Below, in pieces: positions 22,701 to 33,937 of a DNA stretch of 64,000 bases. A model generated the notes under the pieces. The model did no database searches, was not told where the DNA came from, and worked only from the letters and a program-made list of their open reading frames with translations. The DNA is from Skeletonema tropicum (lineage: Eukaryota; Bacillariophyta; Thalassiosirophyceae; Thalassiosirales; Thalassiosiraceae), in assembly GCA_037178625.1 (NCBI GenBank), contig CM074129.1:1984001-2048000 (forward strand). The letters run 5' to 3'. The position numbers were made by a program, and so were the translations under genes. The stretch's first letter is position 1. Every line of letters begins with the position of its first letter.

Positions 22701-23959
22701 ACACACGGAATGAGTCCTGTATCTCCAGTAGGATTAGCTTACTATGGCTCTTCTTTGGCCAAACAGGGGAATATCAACGAGGGATATCACTATGTGAAGC
22801 TTGCTCTGTCTCTCCTCGACAAAGTGGATTCGAGAGAAAATGCTGGTGAAGTCATTCTCATATGCACACAAGTCAAATTGTATGTTGAGCCGGTTCAAGC
22901 CACTTTGGAGTGTCATCATGAAGGATACGCTGCGGCTATGGCATCCGGTGATAGCAGTCTAGCCGTCATCAACTTGTTCGCCTCCAACGCAGCTAATTTT
23001 TTTGCTGGTGCCAACTTACAAAAAATGCAAGAACTATACGCTGACGCAATACAGTTCTCTGAACAAAGGCAGCAGTTGATATTTGTGATTCAGTCGCAGC
23101 TAGTGCAGCGTACCGTGTCAAAGTTGATTGGTACGGATGAAGAGCCAAAGTATTCGTCAGAGGGACGGGATATTCTTGCATCAAATAGTAGCGTGTTGAG
23201 ATCGCACCACTATCAAGCAGCATATGTCAGCTTCATTTGTCGATCATATGATGATACAGTCGAAAATATTGAGAAGTATTTTGCCTTTCAAGAGACTACT
23301 TGGGGGAATTTATTTTTCGCCCACGCCATTCATGCATTCTATTCTGGTCTCATTTCCTTTTGGGTGGCTAGAAAGTCGAAGGAGCAGAATTGGTACCGAA
23401 GGGGACATCGATTTAAATTAGCCTTAAGAAGGTGGGCGGATTCGTCCCAGTGGACATTCGAGAATAAATGGTATTTGTTGGAAGCAGAGGAGGCATTCTG
23501 CAGTAACGATTTTGAAGCAGCTAAAAGATATTACAAGAAGGCGGCAAAATCAGCGAAACAGCACAAGGTAAGATGAGCAGATTAGAAGCATTGCTTTGTA
23601 TGCATAGAAGTCATTGCGATGTCCTTTATTCCGACACTCGTTCGTCACTTATTCTTTTGTTTGCATTTGCATGCTCGATTCCTATGTAGTTCATTCATGA
23701 AGAAGCCTTGGCTTACGAGCTGGCAGCGTACTTTTATTTGGAGTTGGGCGAGAGTGAACAATCTATTGAGCATTTTATGCTGGCGCATGAGAAGTATCAA
23801 GAGTGGGTGAGTTGATAGTTGAAGTCAGGTGAATTCATTGTTGCATATTGGTAGCTGTCTTCACTCATCATGCATGTCTCATTTTTGTACTTCTCAAAGG
23901 GGGCATTAGGGAAATGTGATAGCTTGCTAAAGTTTGTAGAATTCATGAAGAAGCTGTGA
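19704..23959 (+). CDS. AAA-type predicted ATPase with TPR-like C-terminus, 1346 aa
   Basis: Three exons (19704-23567, 23690-23806, 23900-23959) join in phase with clean GT-AG borders: CACAAG|GTAAGA, TATGTAG|TTCATT, GAGTGG|GTGAGT, CTCAAAG|GGGGCA. Residues about 370-560 hold an AAA_16/COG3899-type ATPase: FGRNVELSSI, Walker A ITGTSGTGKSLLANEFG (GTSGTGKS at about 409-416), and Walker B ITLFLDDLQWAD (about 538-549). The C-terminal half (about 800-1340) is alpha-helical with TPR-like repeats such as YETAYSYFDCGISFLRKKHW and FEAAKRYYKKAAKSAKQHK. The N-terminal 370 residues contain SSLGVVFYVLFSGGERP, which resembles subdomain IX of a protein kinase without the catalytic motifs. This suggests a decayed kinase module (inference). 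The layout resembles regulatory ATPases of the Ser/Thr kinase-AAA-TPR type, and the protein is probably intracellular. The partner or signal is unknown. Confidence 0.85.
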
Positions 23960-25385
23960 CAGAAGGGTGGGAGGTCATAACAACATCGTAATATTCGCCA
24001 TTAGTGAGGTAGATGATGCAAAGGCGTAGCTCAAAGAGCAAGGGTACCAGTTTAGAGCCATTCAGAGCTGACGGTCCTCGATCACGCTGATTCACAGCGC
24101 GATTTTAAGTGAAAGTGGTGGTACGGTAAAGTTGGATGGTAATATTTCTTATCTACATACCTACATACAAAATCAACCATTTTTATCAACACCCACCGCA
24201 CAAAAAAACCACCTCCATGGTGATTATTCGGCGTACCCTAGTACCTTAGGAAGTGCTTATCATCACGGAACTAACGTCCTTGTTGTCTTCATAAACATCA
24301 TAGCAATCGATTTCGGCCATTAGTTCCGTGATCATAAGCAATATTGAGAGAGCTAGAGCGCATTTTCAGCACACAGGTGACGACGCCGAATTCCTGCACC
24401 ATGTCGGTCCTTGAAAGGGTTTTTGAGGATGTCTACAGCGATGACACTTGACTGATCGATACAATATATTTATTTGAATGTATCGACCAAGTATCATTGC
24501 CACAGCCACCCCCCAAGTCTCTCAAAGCACTGCCTTGCGGTCAAAAATCGACGCATCATCACAACAACATTTGACCCCCTATCCGAACGGCCTCTCGTCG
24601 GAATTATTAATGTTCTGACCAAATAATCTTGTTATTACATATTAATAGAAGCGATTTAATCTATCAAACTTAATTAGGGACTTGGTATTAGCTGAGATAT
24701 AGGCGACGGCGTCTACGCTGTCGGATGCCATGGTCATGAGTCATGATGGCTTTTTGATGTACGGTAGCTTGTGTAAGGGTACGGTAGCTAACTTAAGGTA
24801 AGAAATAACGCACATAGAAGCTAGCATAAAATCGCGATTTACTAGCGCGGTGAATCAGCGTGGATCGATCCCTTCCGATGATCCTAGCTATTGCGTGCGT
24901 GTTGTGCATACTTCGTTTTATCTTAAAAAATCATCTTAAGAAATCTGTAAGAATTGAGCTAATGTATCAACAACTCTGACTTATAACACACCAAATCAAA
25001 TATAGACCAAATGAAGAAAAGAGACACCCAAATTGAGGACATTAATCGGGACCGGCTTACTGAGGTACAAGTACGGTCGTTTGATTGCCAAAAGGATTGG
25101 ACGGGTGCTCTCGTGCAGGGTTGAGAGCTCCTCCTAAAGCTGAATCGTCTGAAACCAGATGAGAGTGCGTACATCTGCAACACAGACCAAATGCAGAAAG
25201 ACCACAATTCTGCTGTTGTTTGTAAGAGTACAGAGACAGATTACCTACGCACACAGGCACAGAGTAGTAGCCCGAGGTTTCCCCATTAAATCGATCACAT
25301 TTTTGTAGTGAATCGTGTTCAAGGGGTTGAGAAGTATTGAATGCAAGACAATACATCCTAAAGAAAGAATACTATTGTCAACAAC
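23960..25385. other. Long intergenic stretch with decayed repeat structure
   Basis: No gene is supported. CACGCTGATTCAC (about 24083) is repeated in inverted orientation at about 24850-24870 (GGTGAATCAGCGTGG), with partial matches around both, which hints at a degenerate element of about 0.8 kb. GTACGGTAGCT occurs twice near 24760-24790. The frames at 24959-25356 on the minus strand show no recognisable content. Confidence 0.4.
24255..24339. repeat. Long stem-loop (20-bp arms, one mismatch)
   Basis: GCTTATCATCACGGAACTAA (24255-24274) pairs with TTAGTTCCGTGATCATAAGC (24320-24339) with a single mismatch and a 45-nt loop. It could be a miniature element or a decayed one; no target duplication was recognised. 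Confidence 0.6.
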
Positions 25386-28300
25386 TTAATCTTGCAGCTG
25401 CAGCAAGAAACTATAATCAACGGCATCTGCAGCTGTAACAACTGCTTCAGCCGCTGCAGCTTCTATGGATTCAATCGCATTCTCTATCGTCTTCCTTACA
25501 GCGCTATTGGTCGGATCGACAACATATGCTGAAAATATCTCAACAAACTGGAAAAATAGAACTTCGTATGTCAACCACCAATCATCGTCAACACAACTCC
25601 TACTTCCAGAACTATCCCCACGTTGTATTGCGCCCTGTCTCCTTGCCCTTCGTAGTGCACATGCGACGCGTTTATATTGTTCACTTAAATGATTTGTCGC
25701 AGGGGCGGAAGAATCATTTAGGATGATTTCATCCCCATTGCTCAACATCTCTGTGACAGCATCGTCATCATGCACTCCAGAATGAGAGATTGGTCTGAAT
25801 AAACCAGAGCAGAACCTCACTCGTAGTTCTTGTGAGTACTGCCTCTTGTAGACCGAAAGGGCACGGTTGTAATACTGTGTGGCCTTGTCGAAGTTGGCGT
25901 TGGAATCATACAGGGAAGCAATGTTAAATAGGGCTGAAGCCACTTTCTCGTGGTTTGGCCCGAAGCGTTGTCGCGAGATTCGCAAGGACTCGTTGTAGCA
26001 TAAAGCTGCAGACTCCGAGTGTTTGTTGGCAGTGCGAGAGAGCACGTTTCCCATGCTTGTCAGCACAGAAGCTGTTACAAAATGATCTTTGCCGAGGACT
26101 TGCCGCTCTACATAATGTAGTGAGATGAGAGATAAAGGGTCAGTAAATGTGAGGTCGGTCTATGATTTCTCAACTTTAGCGAAAGGAGACGCGAACGAAC
26201 GCAATTGAATTAACTTACGAATTCTCAAAGCATTTGTGTAGTGGAAGAGAGCTAGCCCGAGTTTGTTTTGCTGTTTTGCAAAAATAAGTACACGAGAATG
26301 TCATGTTCAGATACAAGTAGTAGTAAGTAGGAGCAATGCAACGTCACAGAGCACTAACTAACCTTGGCGTAAATAGAGGCCATTTTCTTATGTGTCATTG
26401 ACACAGAGAGCGTGGCCTTGGTGAGTTGAGGCAGTTCTAGATCTTCCTCCAAGGATCGAAGAACAAGAGATACATTTTCTTTTGGGTTCACTGATGCCGG
26501 AGCCAAGAGGGCGGTGGACTCACTAGGACTGAAGCCGGCAATCGCATTCTTGATCTTCAATGCCTCATCATAGTGTGGGAGAGATCGATGGTATTCCTCC
26601 TTCATGTCAAATAGAAGACCAATATTGTGAAGGCAATGTGCTGATGCCAGCAAGTAAAAAGGACAGAGTTAGGAAAGAAGCTAAGGCAGCTTTGAAAGAA
26701 GTTGACGACAAGTACACATCTCAAATACTTACCGAGACCTAGAAGCTCATCTTCATCCACAGATGAGCCAGACAGATATCTGTCGAGAATTTTATCTGTA
26801 CTCCCACCACCAACGTGACGCCATCGCATATCACGAGACTCAATAAAATTTTGCATGGCTTGTGCGTGGTCGCCTAGTTGCATGTGTATGTTTCCCAGTC
26901 CGAAGAAGAGCCCCCCAAGGGCCACCTCCTCATCATACAAGCTATCTCTGTTCGATTGAGGATCATCATCGCTGTCGTCATCGTCATCAGTAAGTTGCGA
27001 TACCCGATGCTTTCTAACTCTCAGAGCTCCAAGCAAACAAGTACGAGAAAGGTCGTAGGCCCTGTAACTATAATGGCATTGTCCCATGCCGGCGAGCGTA
27101 AAAGCTACTTCCTTTGAACCCTGACCAAAAGCAGACATTTGTATTCGCAATGCTTCGTGATACCTTTCCATCGAGCTCTCGTACCGATTCAGACGGGCAA
27201 GTACAGATGCACTGCAGTAAAGAGACTCAGCAACTGAGCAATCATTCCCACCTAGAATATTTCGTCTGATTGTGAGAGCTTCGTTGAAATAGGTCAAAGC
27301 GTGATCATCACTCTTATGCGAGCTTGCGCATAGCATTCCCATGCAATGCAACACTGACGCAGCATACACATTTTCGTGTCCACATGCGATACGGTAAAAA
27401 TTAACAGCGTCCATATAAAAGTTGAGAGCCTGATCAATAGAGCCAATCATCTCATAAACCTGCCCCTTCTTTAAACATAGATGAGCACTCAAAGGAAGAT
27501 TTTTTACCTCATCCGCTCCTTCATCGATGTCGTTCATATCAAACCAGCACTCATTTTTTACCTGATCAAAAAGTGATAGCGCACTTAAGCACATCTGCTT
27601 CCATGACATCCCCTCTTCCAAACTCGATCCTTTGGGTATGAGCCTCATATTTGTCGGAAGTTTAGACCGGCAACGAGTAGGGATTTGAGCTGCGGCACGT
27701 TGCAAGAAATGCCCAGTGAGGAACTCCATGTAGGCGAGGATGGTTTTATCAGTGCAGTTAGACAAAAGAATCTGAGCCTCATTGAGTAAACTAAAAGTTT
27801 CTGCATCATCCTTTTCGAGACTACACCTTGCCAGTACAATGCAATAGAGACAAATGCCCTGTCGAGAGGGAACTGACACCTTCTCATCATGAGTCTTGAG
27901 AATTCGGAGACACTCTTTCCAAAGTGACAGCGCCTGATCAAAATCGCAAATGTAGTAATAGCTAGTTGCGCAATCAAAAAGTACTCGAGCAACCTCTTGA
28001 CTGTCAATCATTTTGAGATTTCGTCTCAGGTATCTAAGTGCGGTGAGAAAGCACCTCACGGCACGATCGTGGTCATCAAGGGCAGCATTAGCCATCCCAA
28101 GTGAGTAATACAGCTGCCCTTCTTCTGGAACATCTTCGTTCACACTCTTCACTTGCTTTTTGCGAGATGATCGAGACGATCTAGATTTTAAGCTGAATTC
28201 GGAATCCGAGTCTGACGATGAGGCAGGATCAAGTACCCATTTACTTCGCAGTGCAACCTCAAAGAGATCCGCAGCTTCTTCGTACCTTGTTTGCCCCAGT

Positions 28301-30810
28301 CTAATCTTTCCGAGCCCAAAAGACGAGTTCATAAGTGCCACCTCAAGAGTGTCGACGCCTCCCTGTAATTCTGATGGAATCGTTGCAAGCAGCATCGACG
28401 ACCCACCAAACTTGGAACGGGAATTAGCAAAAGCTTTCTGAGCTTGTTCATCATCGGCGTGTTTCTTCTGTTGCACAAGTGCAATCACAGAGTTGTGCAT
28501 TTTCACTAGCTCTTTTTTGATTTTAGAGATTGATGATGCGCTTCGGGGACTGAGCTCGGTTTCCTCCGCGAAGTAATGGCAGAGGGCTTTCTTGTTGATT
28601 GCTTGAAAATGGTACCTCCAACTCATATCGGTTTGTATCTGCCTCTTTTTCATTTCACTAAACATGATTGATGGAACAGGTATTGCCAATTCTAAGCGTA
28701 GCCCCATTATGCACCATTCATCTACAAGCTCACGGTGTCTCGCATATTTCCTGTTTAACATCTCCAATGCCTTTACATAGCAACAAATTGCGTCATCAAC
28801 GTCATCTACAACTTTGTACACATTCCCCATGCACTTGAGCGTCAATAGAACAGTTTCCTCCAGTGCACTTCCATGCAAAGACTCTTTTTCGAGATGATCG
28901 AGGCGTATACGCAGAGACTCATGATATCGACTAATGGCGCTGTCGTATTGAGAGAGATCATCGTAAACAACGCCCATATTGAAATGGAGGGACGCCACAT
29001 CCAGTGAATGTTTGCCAACTCGCATCGTTCGTAAAATGAGTGCTTCCTGGAAAAACGTTAATGCAGATTGGTATTTCTTGATCGCATGATGCGTGAGTGC
29101 AGAGTATTCCAACGTCAACGATAAGCTGAGCTCAATATCATTTGCATCAGTTTTATCCATTCCTTCACGAGGTAGAAGAGTGCAGCAATGACCAACTGCA
29201 TACTCCAGTGCATTGGTAACAATCTCCTCAGGTATGACCTCTGGCGAAGAAGATAAAGGATTGATCCCTTTGCTGACAATTTTTCGGTTATATTCCTCCA
29301 AGTGACCTCGAATATCATCAATTAATCTCCGGCGGATCTGACTTGCTTCGTCGAGATAAGCAGCTGCTTTCTCGAATTGACCGGATTCATACAATTCAAC
29401 CCCAATGAAATGATTGATGTTTGAATGGAGAAATTCTTTGTATTTTGCGAGTGGAGCAAATAGAGTCTTCATCTGGGGTCTATTTGTGATCATGGACTTT
29501 GGTGAGCCGAGAATGAGTACAGCGCGCTCTAAACATGCCAGCATTGAATGCCTACTTGGATCACTTTGCGATTGATAGGATCTCCCGACTAATTTGCCCA
29601 AGTAGTTCCACGCAGTCGATGCAAGAATACCAGTAACAGCTAGTAGAGGCCTAGATGCTTCTCTTACCAGAGCAAAACTCTGAAGACAAAGCTCTGGGCT
29701 GAGCACAGTGAAAACTGTTTCGTCCAAATCTTCTTCATCCAGTCTATCTAGCTTGTCAGATTGAATTTGTAGCAAAGTGTTGGCGCAGCAGGAGAATATC
29801 TCAACAGCACGGCTGACGCAGGCGAGTTGCTCTCGACGAAGACACTCGGAAGCAAATTTTGCATCATCAGGCTTCACATTAGACGCATCCACCTTCTCTA
29901 GTACCTCATAAATGCATAGAAGAGACCTACCGAGCGAAATTGCACATCGCAAATCATTGATATCAATCTTTAGCACCTGAGCTAACGGAGATGACTTCTC
30001 CTCTCCATTATCACCGCGCCTTCTCCTTCCCTTCCTGGGCATTACCTTGCCCTTTGTTGAACCGGCCTTGAATATTTTTGAACTACTATTTTTGGTAGTC
30101 CAAGGATCGACTTTATCTAATAAAGACTGGGCGACGTCAACAGATTTGTCTGTTCGTGAAAGTGAGTTAGCTTCGTCAGAGGAGATACTGCAAGATATAC
30201 TCATCGTTAATGAATTTGAGTTCGCACTGTCATGACACACAGTCACTTTACCGCTATCATGTAGCGAACTGAACAAAGCGGATAGATTCTCTCTCCATTT
30301 CGTAAAGGCACTCAAATAACTGTTGAATGACACTTCACCACCCTTCCTGTCGGATTTTGAGTCAGGCTCGTTGCGCTTGCCTTCCTTTCCTCCCAAATGT
30401 GGTAGACAAACTGTTGAACACCATTCAATATCCCTCAGCTGAGCGGTTGTTGACACAACAAAGTTCCTATCAGAGTCTCGAATCTTTTTTATTGACTCAA
30501 TCAGCTGGGAATTAATGACCGCACAATTGTTCAAAGATGCGTCAACAATTGGAGATCTCGCGAATCCTCTACCCAGCAGATCAAATCTTGCTTTGATGAA
30601 GTCATGATTGCACAGCAAACTATCAAATACACTTTTCCATAATTCTTCACACGCATCTGCGTTACAATCAGCAGGTACATTCTCAACAATATTCAAAATA
30701 CCAAATGCGGTATGCCGAGGAAGTGATCGAGCGGCATATCTTCGAATGATCATTGCTATTATGCGTGGACAAAGAGCGAAACACGAATAAGATAGAATGA
30801 GATGCTGCAT
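25386..30810 (-). CDS. Large kinesin-light-chain-like TPR repeat protein, 1709 aa, five exons (E1-E4 plus one micro-exon)
   Basis: Exons are 30810-26733, 26640-26363, 26270-26219 (52 bp) and 26107-25386; the description counts four coding exons in all. All junctions are GT-AG and in phase (CTCG|GTAAGT, GGCATCAG|CACATT, GCCAAG|GTTAGT, AAAACAG|CAAAAC, AATTC|GTAAGT, TATGTAG|AGCGGC), giving 5130 bp. From about residue 560 onward TPR/KLC-type repeats are dense: YQSALTFFQEALILR, YDSAISRYHESLRIR, HDRAVRCFLTALRYLRR, DQALNFYMDAVNFYR, YHRSLPHYDEALKIK and, across the introns, ALFHYTNALRIQRQVLGKDH. The N-terminal 500 residues contain a basic Lys/Arg patch (GKVMPRKGRRRRGDN). It is likely a cytosolic scaffold, with the cargo unknown. 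The ATG at 30810 lies only 17 bp past the stop of the upstream gene, so the true 5' end is uncertain. Confidence 0.85.
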
Positions 30811-30826
30811 CCCAAAATATCAGGAG

Positions 30827-33307
30827 TTATTGTAACAAGCATTTACACTCACCATCCCCATCACTGTCCGTACTCTCAAGTAGGGCACGTCTCAACGAAA
30901 GGGCCAATTTGCCGTGCCACGAAGAAATCTCACGTTCTAATCCAAACCGACGCAATATGTACCGACCGTAGTCAGTGTAAGCAACCAAAGAAAGTCGAAA
31001 GCACGAGCATGTTGGCGTATCAATTTTTTCAAGATAACACAAATCATCCACGAGAGTTTGTTGCACCGAATCAAGGATGCGCTCCACTTGATCCGAATCA
31101 TAATGATCGTTCGGTTCAAATAAGCAGGTCTTCCACGCCATTCTCACAACAGCAATTGGTATCGTGGGATTATTCTCAGTTTGGTTATTGTCTTTTGCCA
31201 TCGAAGTAGTCTCCTCACTTGAGCTAAGGACATTATCATCCACCCACCAGCGAAATAACGGGGTTCTCTTCTTAGCACCAACACTCTTCTTTGTCTCAAA
31301 CAAAGTTGCAAATGATGCCAAACACTTCTTCCCCAAACCTAATTCGAGCTGCGGATTTATCTCCCTTTCCACTGCCTGCTCCCAATTCCGGTCAAAGCTT
31401 TCAAACAAGGATACACGCCGTTGGTCCGCAGAGGTCCTTGCGGGAGACGACGATGATGATTTGGTAATATTGGGGGGTTGATGCACACGTTGTTCCTTTT
31501 CTTCCGAGAAACGCACAGATGCCTTTTGAGAATCAATCCGAATAAATGCTGGACTAGATGTCGAGGATATCACTTCCGCAGCAGATGCAATTCGAACCGA
31601 TTTGGATTTTTTGGATTCCCTATTGTTTCGCAGAGTAGTTGTGGTGTCCTTCCCCCCCAATAAACCACCATTATCATCTCCACAATTCATCGAGTACTCT
31701 TCATCACAAGAGGCAGTATCATAGGAATTATCAGAAGGCATAGACTTGTAGGCTGTCGCATTACGGAGATTCCCAAGCATACCACCTTCATTATTCGACC
31801 TTGCTGTGGTTTTGCTCCCCTTGCCTTCTTCGCTGCTAAAGCCAGTCATTGTAATGGGCGAGATTGTGGAGCCGAGCGAATTGGATACGTAAGTGTTGGA
31901 TCCGTAGGAGCTAGTATTTGATTCGTTCTCATAGCCACTGCTGCTACAAAAAGAAGCACTGTCATCTGCAGATAGGGTGCTGATGCGCTTCTTCTGATCT
32001 CCATTACCACCCTCGTCCTTGGATTCCGAATCTTTGTTCTTTTTGCTCATCTGATGATTGGTTGCATCCTCATCACCAACTGTTGGTTCTGCTTGCCGTT
32101 CAGTGTTAACATCATCACCACCAGCCTCATCTGTCTGATTGTGAACCATCTTATTATTCGCGCCACTACTACTACTACTACTACGGTCACTTTCATCCAA
32201 AGATTCATACGAAGTCCTCCTCTGCCTCATTTCCTCCGCTGCCTCCGCTGGAGTTGGTAAACACTTCTTCAAACGAACATGCGAGTCCGACGACGTTGTT
32301 CGTTTGTACTGTGGCATCATCATCATCATCTTCCCAGTCGGACTGCTACTCAATCCTTCGTCCGTGGCACGACGGGGTAAGCCGCCTACACTATTATCAT
32401 CTTCTTCTCCTCCTCCAAACGACAACGATCGACGATGTTGTTGCTTGGATGTATAGGATGGTCGTGCCATTTGTAAAGTATTATCACCCGAAGAAGATGA
32501 TGATGACGATGAGGCACAACGCCGAGGGAGATGGTGGCGGTGCTTCTGTGCAGGTTTGTACGGATGCTTTTGCGACATTTGTTGCAGTTGTAATTCCCCC
32601 ACTCCACCAGTTGCCTGGGCGAGATGAGAGGATGCCAAGGCAGCGGATATGGCTGCTGCGGCATCAAAATGATTGGTAACTTCGACTACCTTGCCCTCGG
32701 CCACTAGAACTCCATCATTATCATTATTAGTTGTCGTTCCATCCTCGTTGTTGTTGTTGTTTCCATTGCCACCACTGTTGATGTTGTTGTTACCTTGAGT
32801 GTGTGGAGAGGAGGTTGCAAATCCACGTGACATGGGTAAATTCGAAAATGCCGCAAGGGGAGGAGGACTCGCTCCAGGCACACTAAATGTCGAACCGCCA
32901 GTGAATGATGAATCGAGTGGGTTCACGTTTGATTTGCTGTCGTCGTCCATCATCATGGAATGGCTGCTACTATTAGCCAAATTATTAGTTCCACCACCGT
33001 CATGATGATTATTTTTATGATTGGGCGTGGCTGCTGTATCCATACCCTCCATAATATCATCATCATCATCAAACTCCTCTTCCTCCTCCTCCCCACCTGA
33101 TAGAGACATTCCATCCTCACTCCCCAGCCGTTCCGATGGAATCGACCGCGTTGACGAAAAGGAGGCAACACTACTACTTTCTGCTGTTTCGGTAGCATGA
33201 TGATCTAGCACTAGTCGAGCAGTTTGTGCAGCATCGTTAATAACCATGGTCATGGAGTTGGAGATGGGGGTGTTGACTTCGCGACGTTTGGAGGTTAGTT
33301 TGCCCAT
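30827..33307 (-). CDS. Low-complexity Ser/Asn/Asp-rich protein, 826 aa, unknown function
   Basis: The first ATG is at 33307 (MGKLTSKRREVNTPISNS). Residues 1 to about 650 are dominated by Ser, Asn, Asp and Glu runs, including acidic EEEEEEFDDDDDIMEGMD and repeated poly-Ser, typical of disordered diatom regulatory proteins. The last ~180 residues look folded (VSLFESFDRNWEQAVEREIN, VVRMAWKTCLFEPNDHYDSD, YGRYILRRFGLEREISSWHG). The stop is 17 bp from the next start on the same strand, so the two could be cotranscribed or be one gene with a mis-called junction. I tested a 48-bp intron (GATG|GTGAGT to GATGCAG|CATC) and it does not join the frames. Confidence 0.7.
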   Translation of the reverse strand: MGKLTSKRREVNTPISNSMTMVINDAAQTARLVLDHHATETAESSSVASFSSTRSIPSERLGSEDGMSLSGGEEEEEEFDDDDDIMEGMDTAATPNHKNNHHDGGGTNNLANSSSHSMMMDDDSKSNVNPLDSSFTGGSTFSVPGASPPPLAAFSNLPMSRGFATSSPHTQGNNNINSGGNGNNNNNEDGTTTNNDNDGVLVAEGKVVEVTNHFDAAAAISAALASSHLAQATGGVGELQLQQMSQKHPYKPAQKHRHHLPRRCASSSSSSSSGDNTLQMARPSYTSKQQHRRSLSFGGGEEDDNSVGGLPRRATDEGLSSSPTGKMMMMMPQYKRTTSSDSHVRLKKCLPTPAEAAEEMRQRRTSYESLDESDRSSSSSSGANNKMVHNQTDEAGGDDVNTERQAEPTVGDEDATNHQMSKKNKDSESKDEGGNGDQKKRISTLSADDSASFCSSSGYENESNTSSYGSNTYVSNSLGSTISPITMTGFSSEEGKGSKTTARSNNEGGMLGNLRNATAYKSMPSDNSYDTASCDEEYSMNCGDDNGGLLGGKDTTTTLRNNRESKKSKSVRIASAAEVISSTSSPAFIRIDSQKASVRFSEEKEQRVHQPPNITKSSSSSPARTSADQRRVSLFESFDRNWEQAVEREINPQLELGLGKKCLASFATLFETKKSVGAKKRTPLFRWWVDDNVLSSSEETTSMAKDNNQTENNPTIPIAVVRMAWKTCLFEPNDHYDSDQVERILDSVQQTLVDDLCYLEKIDTPTCSCFRLSLVAYTDYGRYILRRFGLEREISSWHGKLALSLRRALLESTDSDGDGECKCLLQ

Positions 33308-33937
33308 ATTTTGCTCAGAGCCCAAATTATCAAAGTTTTTCAAACTAGTTCTCTAGAAGTTTATATAGTCGTCGATATATTCTTTTTATTCTTTGCTGAA
33401 TTGCGATGCTGCTGACATCAGTTGAGAGAACGAGGAACAATGAAGTTTATTAGAGACACGATTACGAGATAGACACAGTCGGAGAAGGTGCGCAGACAGT
33501 ATTTGCATGACCGCAGCGGCAACACAAGCAGAACTGACTGCCCAGCAATTAGCATCTCACTATCATCAACTTACTCGTGTGCTGACATTAGCAGTAGTAC
33601 GTAGTATCCAACAATGCTCTCTGCCAAAGCAAAGGCTCGGCCTCATGGGCAGTTGGGTACGACGTGATCGTGAAGTGAATCAAGAGTGGGCGGTGCACGC
33701 CGTTGCGGCAGTGGTGTGCGATGACCGATTTTGTCGGGCTGGTCAAAAAGCCTCCCTCTCTGAATGTCCCAAAGATGTGTGACAAATGACCTTTAAATTC
33801 ACACATGACACATACTCACATAAATTGACTCCTGACACAAATGACACGCACATGACATTTGCAGCGCCCTGCGACCTGCACGCCATGCTACGCCATGTCC
33901 AGCTCAGTTGGCGAGGCATTTCCCAAAATCCAGACCC
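33308..33937. other. Divergent intergenic region
   Basis: 630 bp between two genes transcribed away from each other, so it should contain both promoters. A 91-codon plus-strand frame (33507-33782) has no recognisable content and is not called. ACATGACA-like short repeats occur around 33800-33860. Confidence 0.4.

Noticed and set aside
30827..30875. 48-bp intron joining the 826-aa and 1709-aa frames
   Set aside because: Donor is phase 1 and the downstream frame would need phase 0; the join runs into stops.
33507..33782. 91-codon plus-strand frame in the divergent spacer
   Set aside because: No domain, short, and composition close to random.
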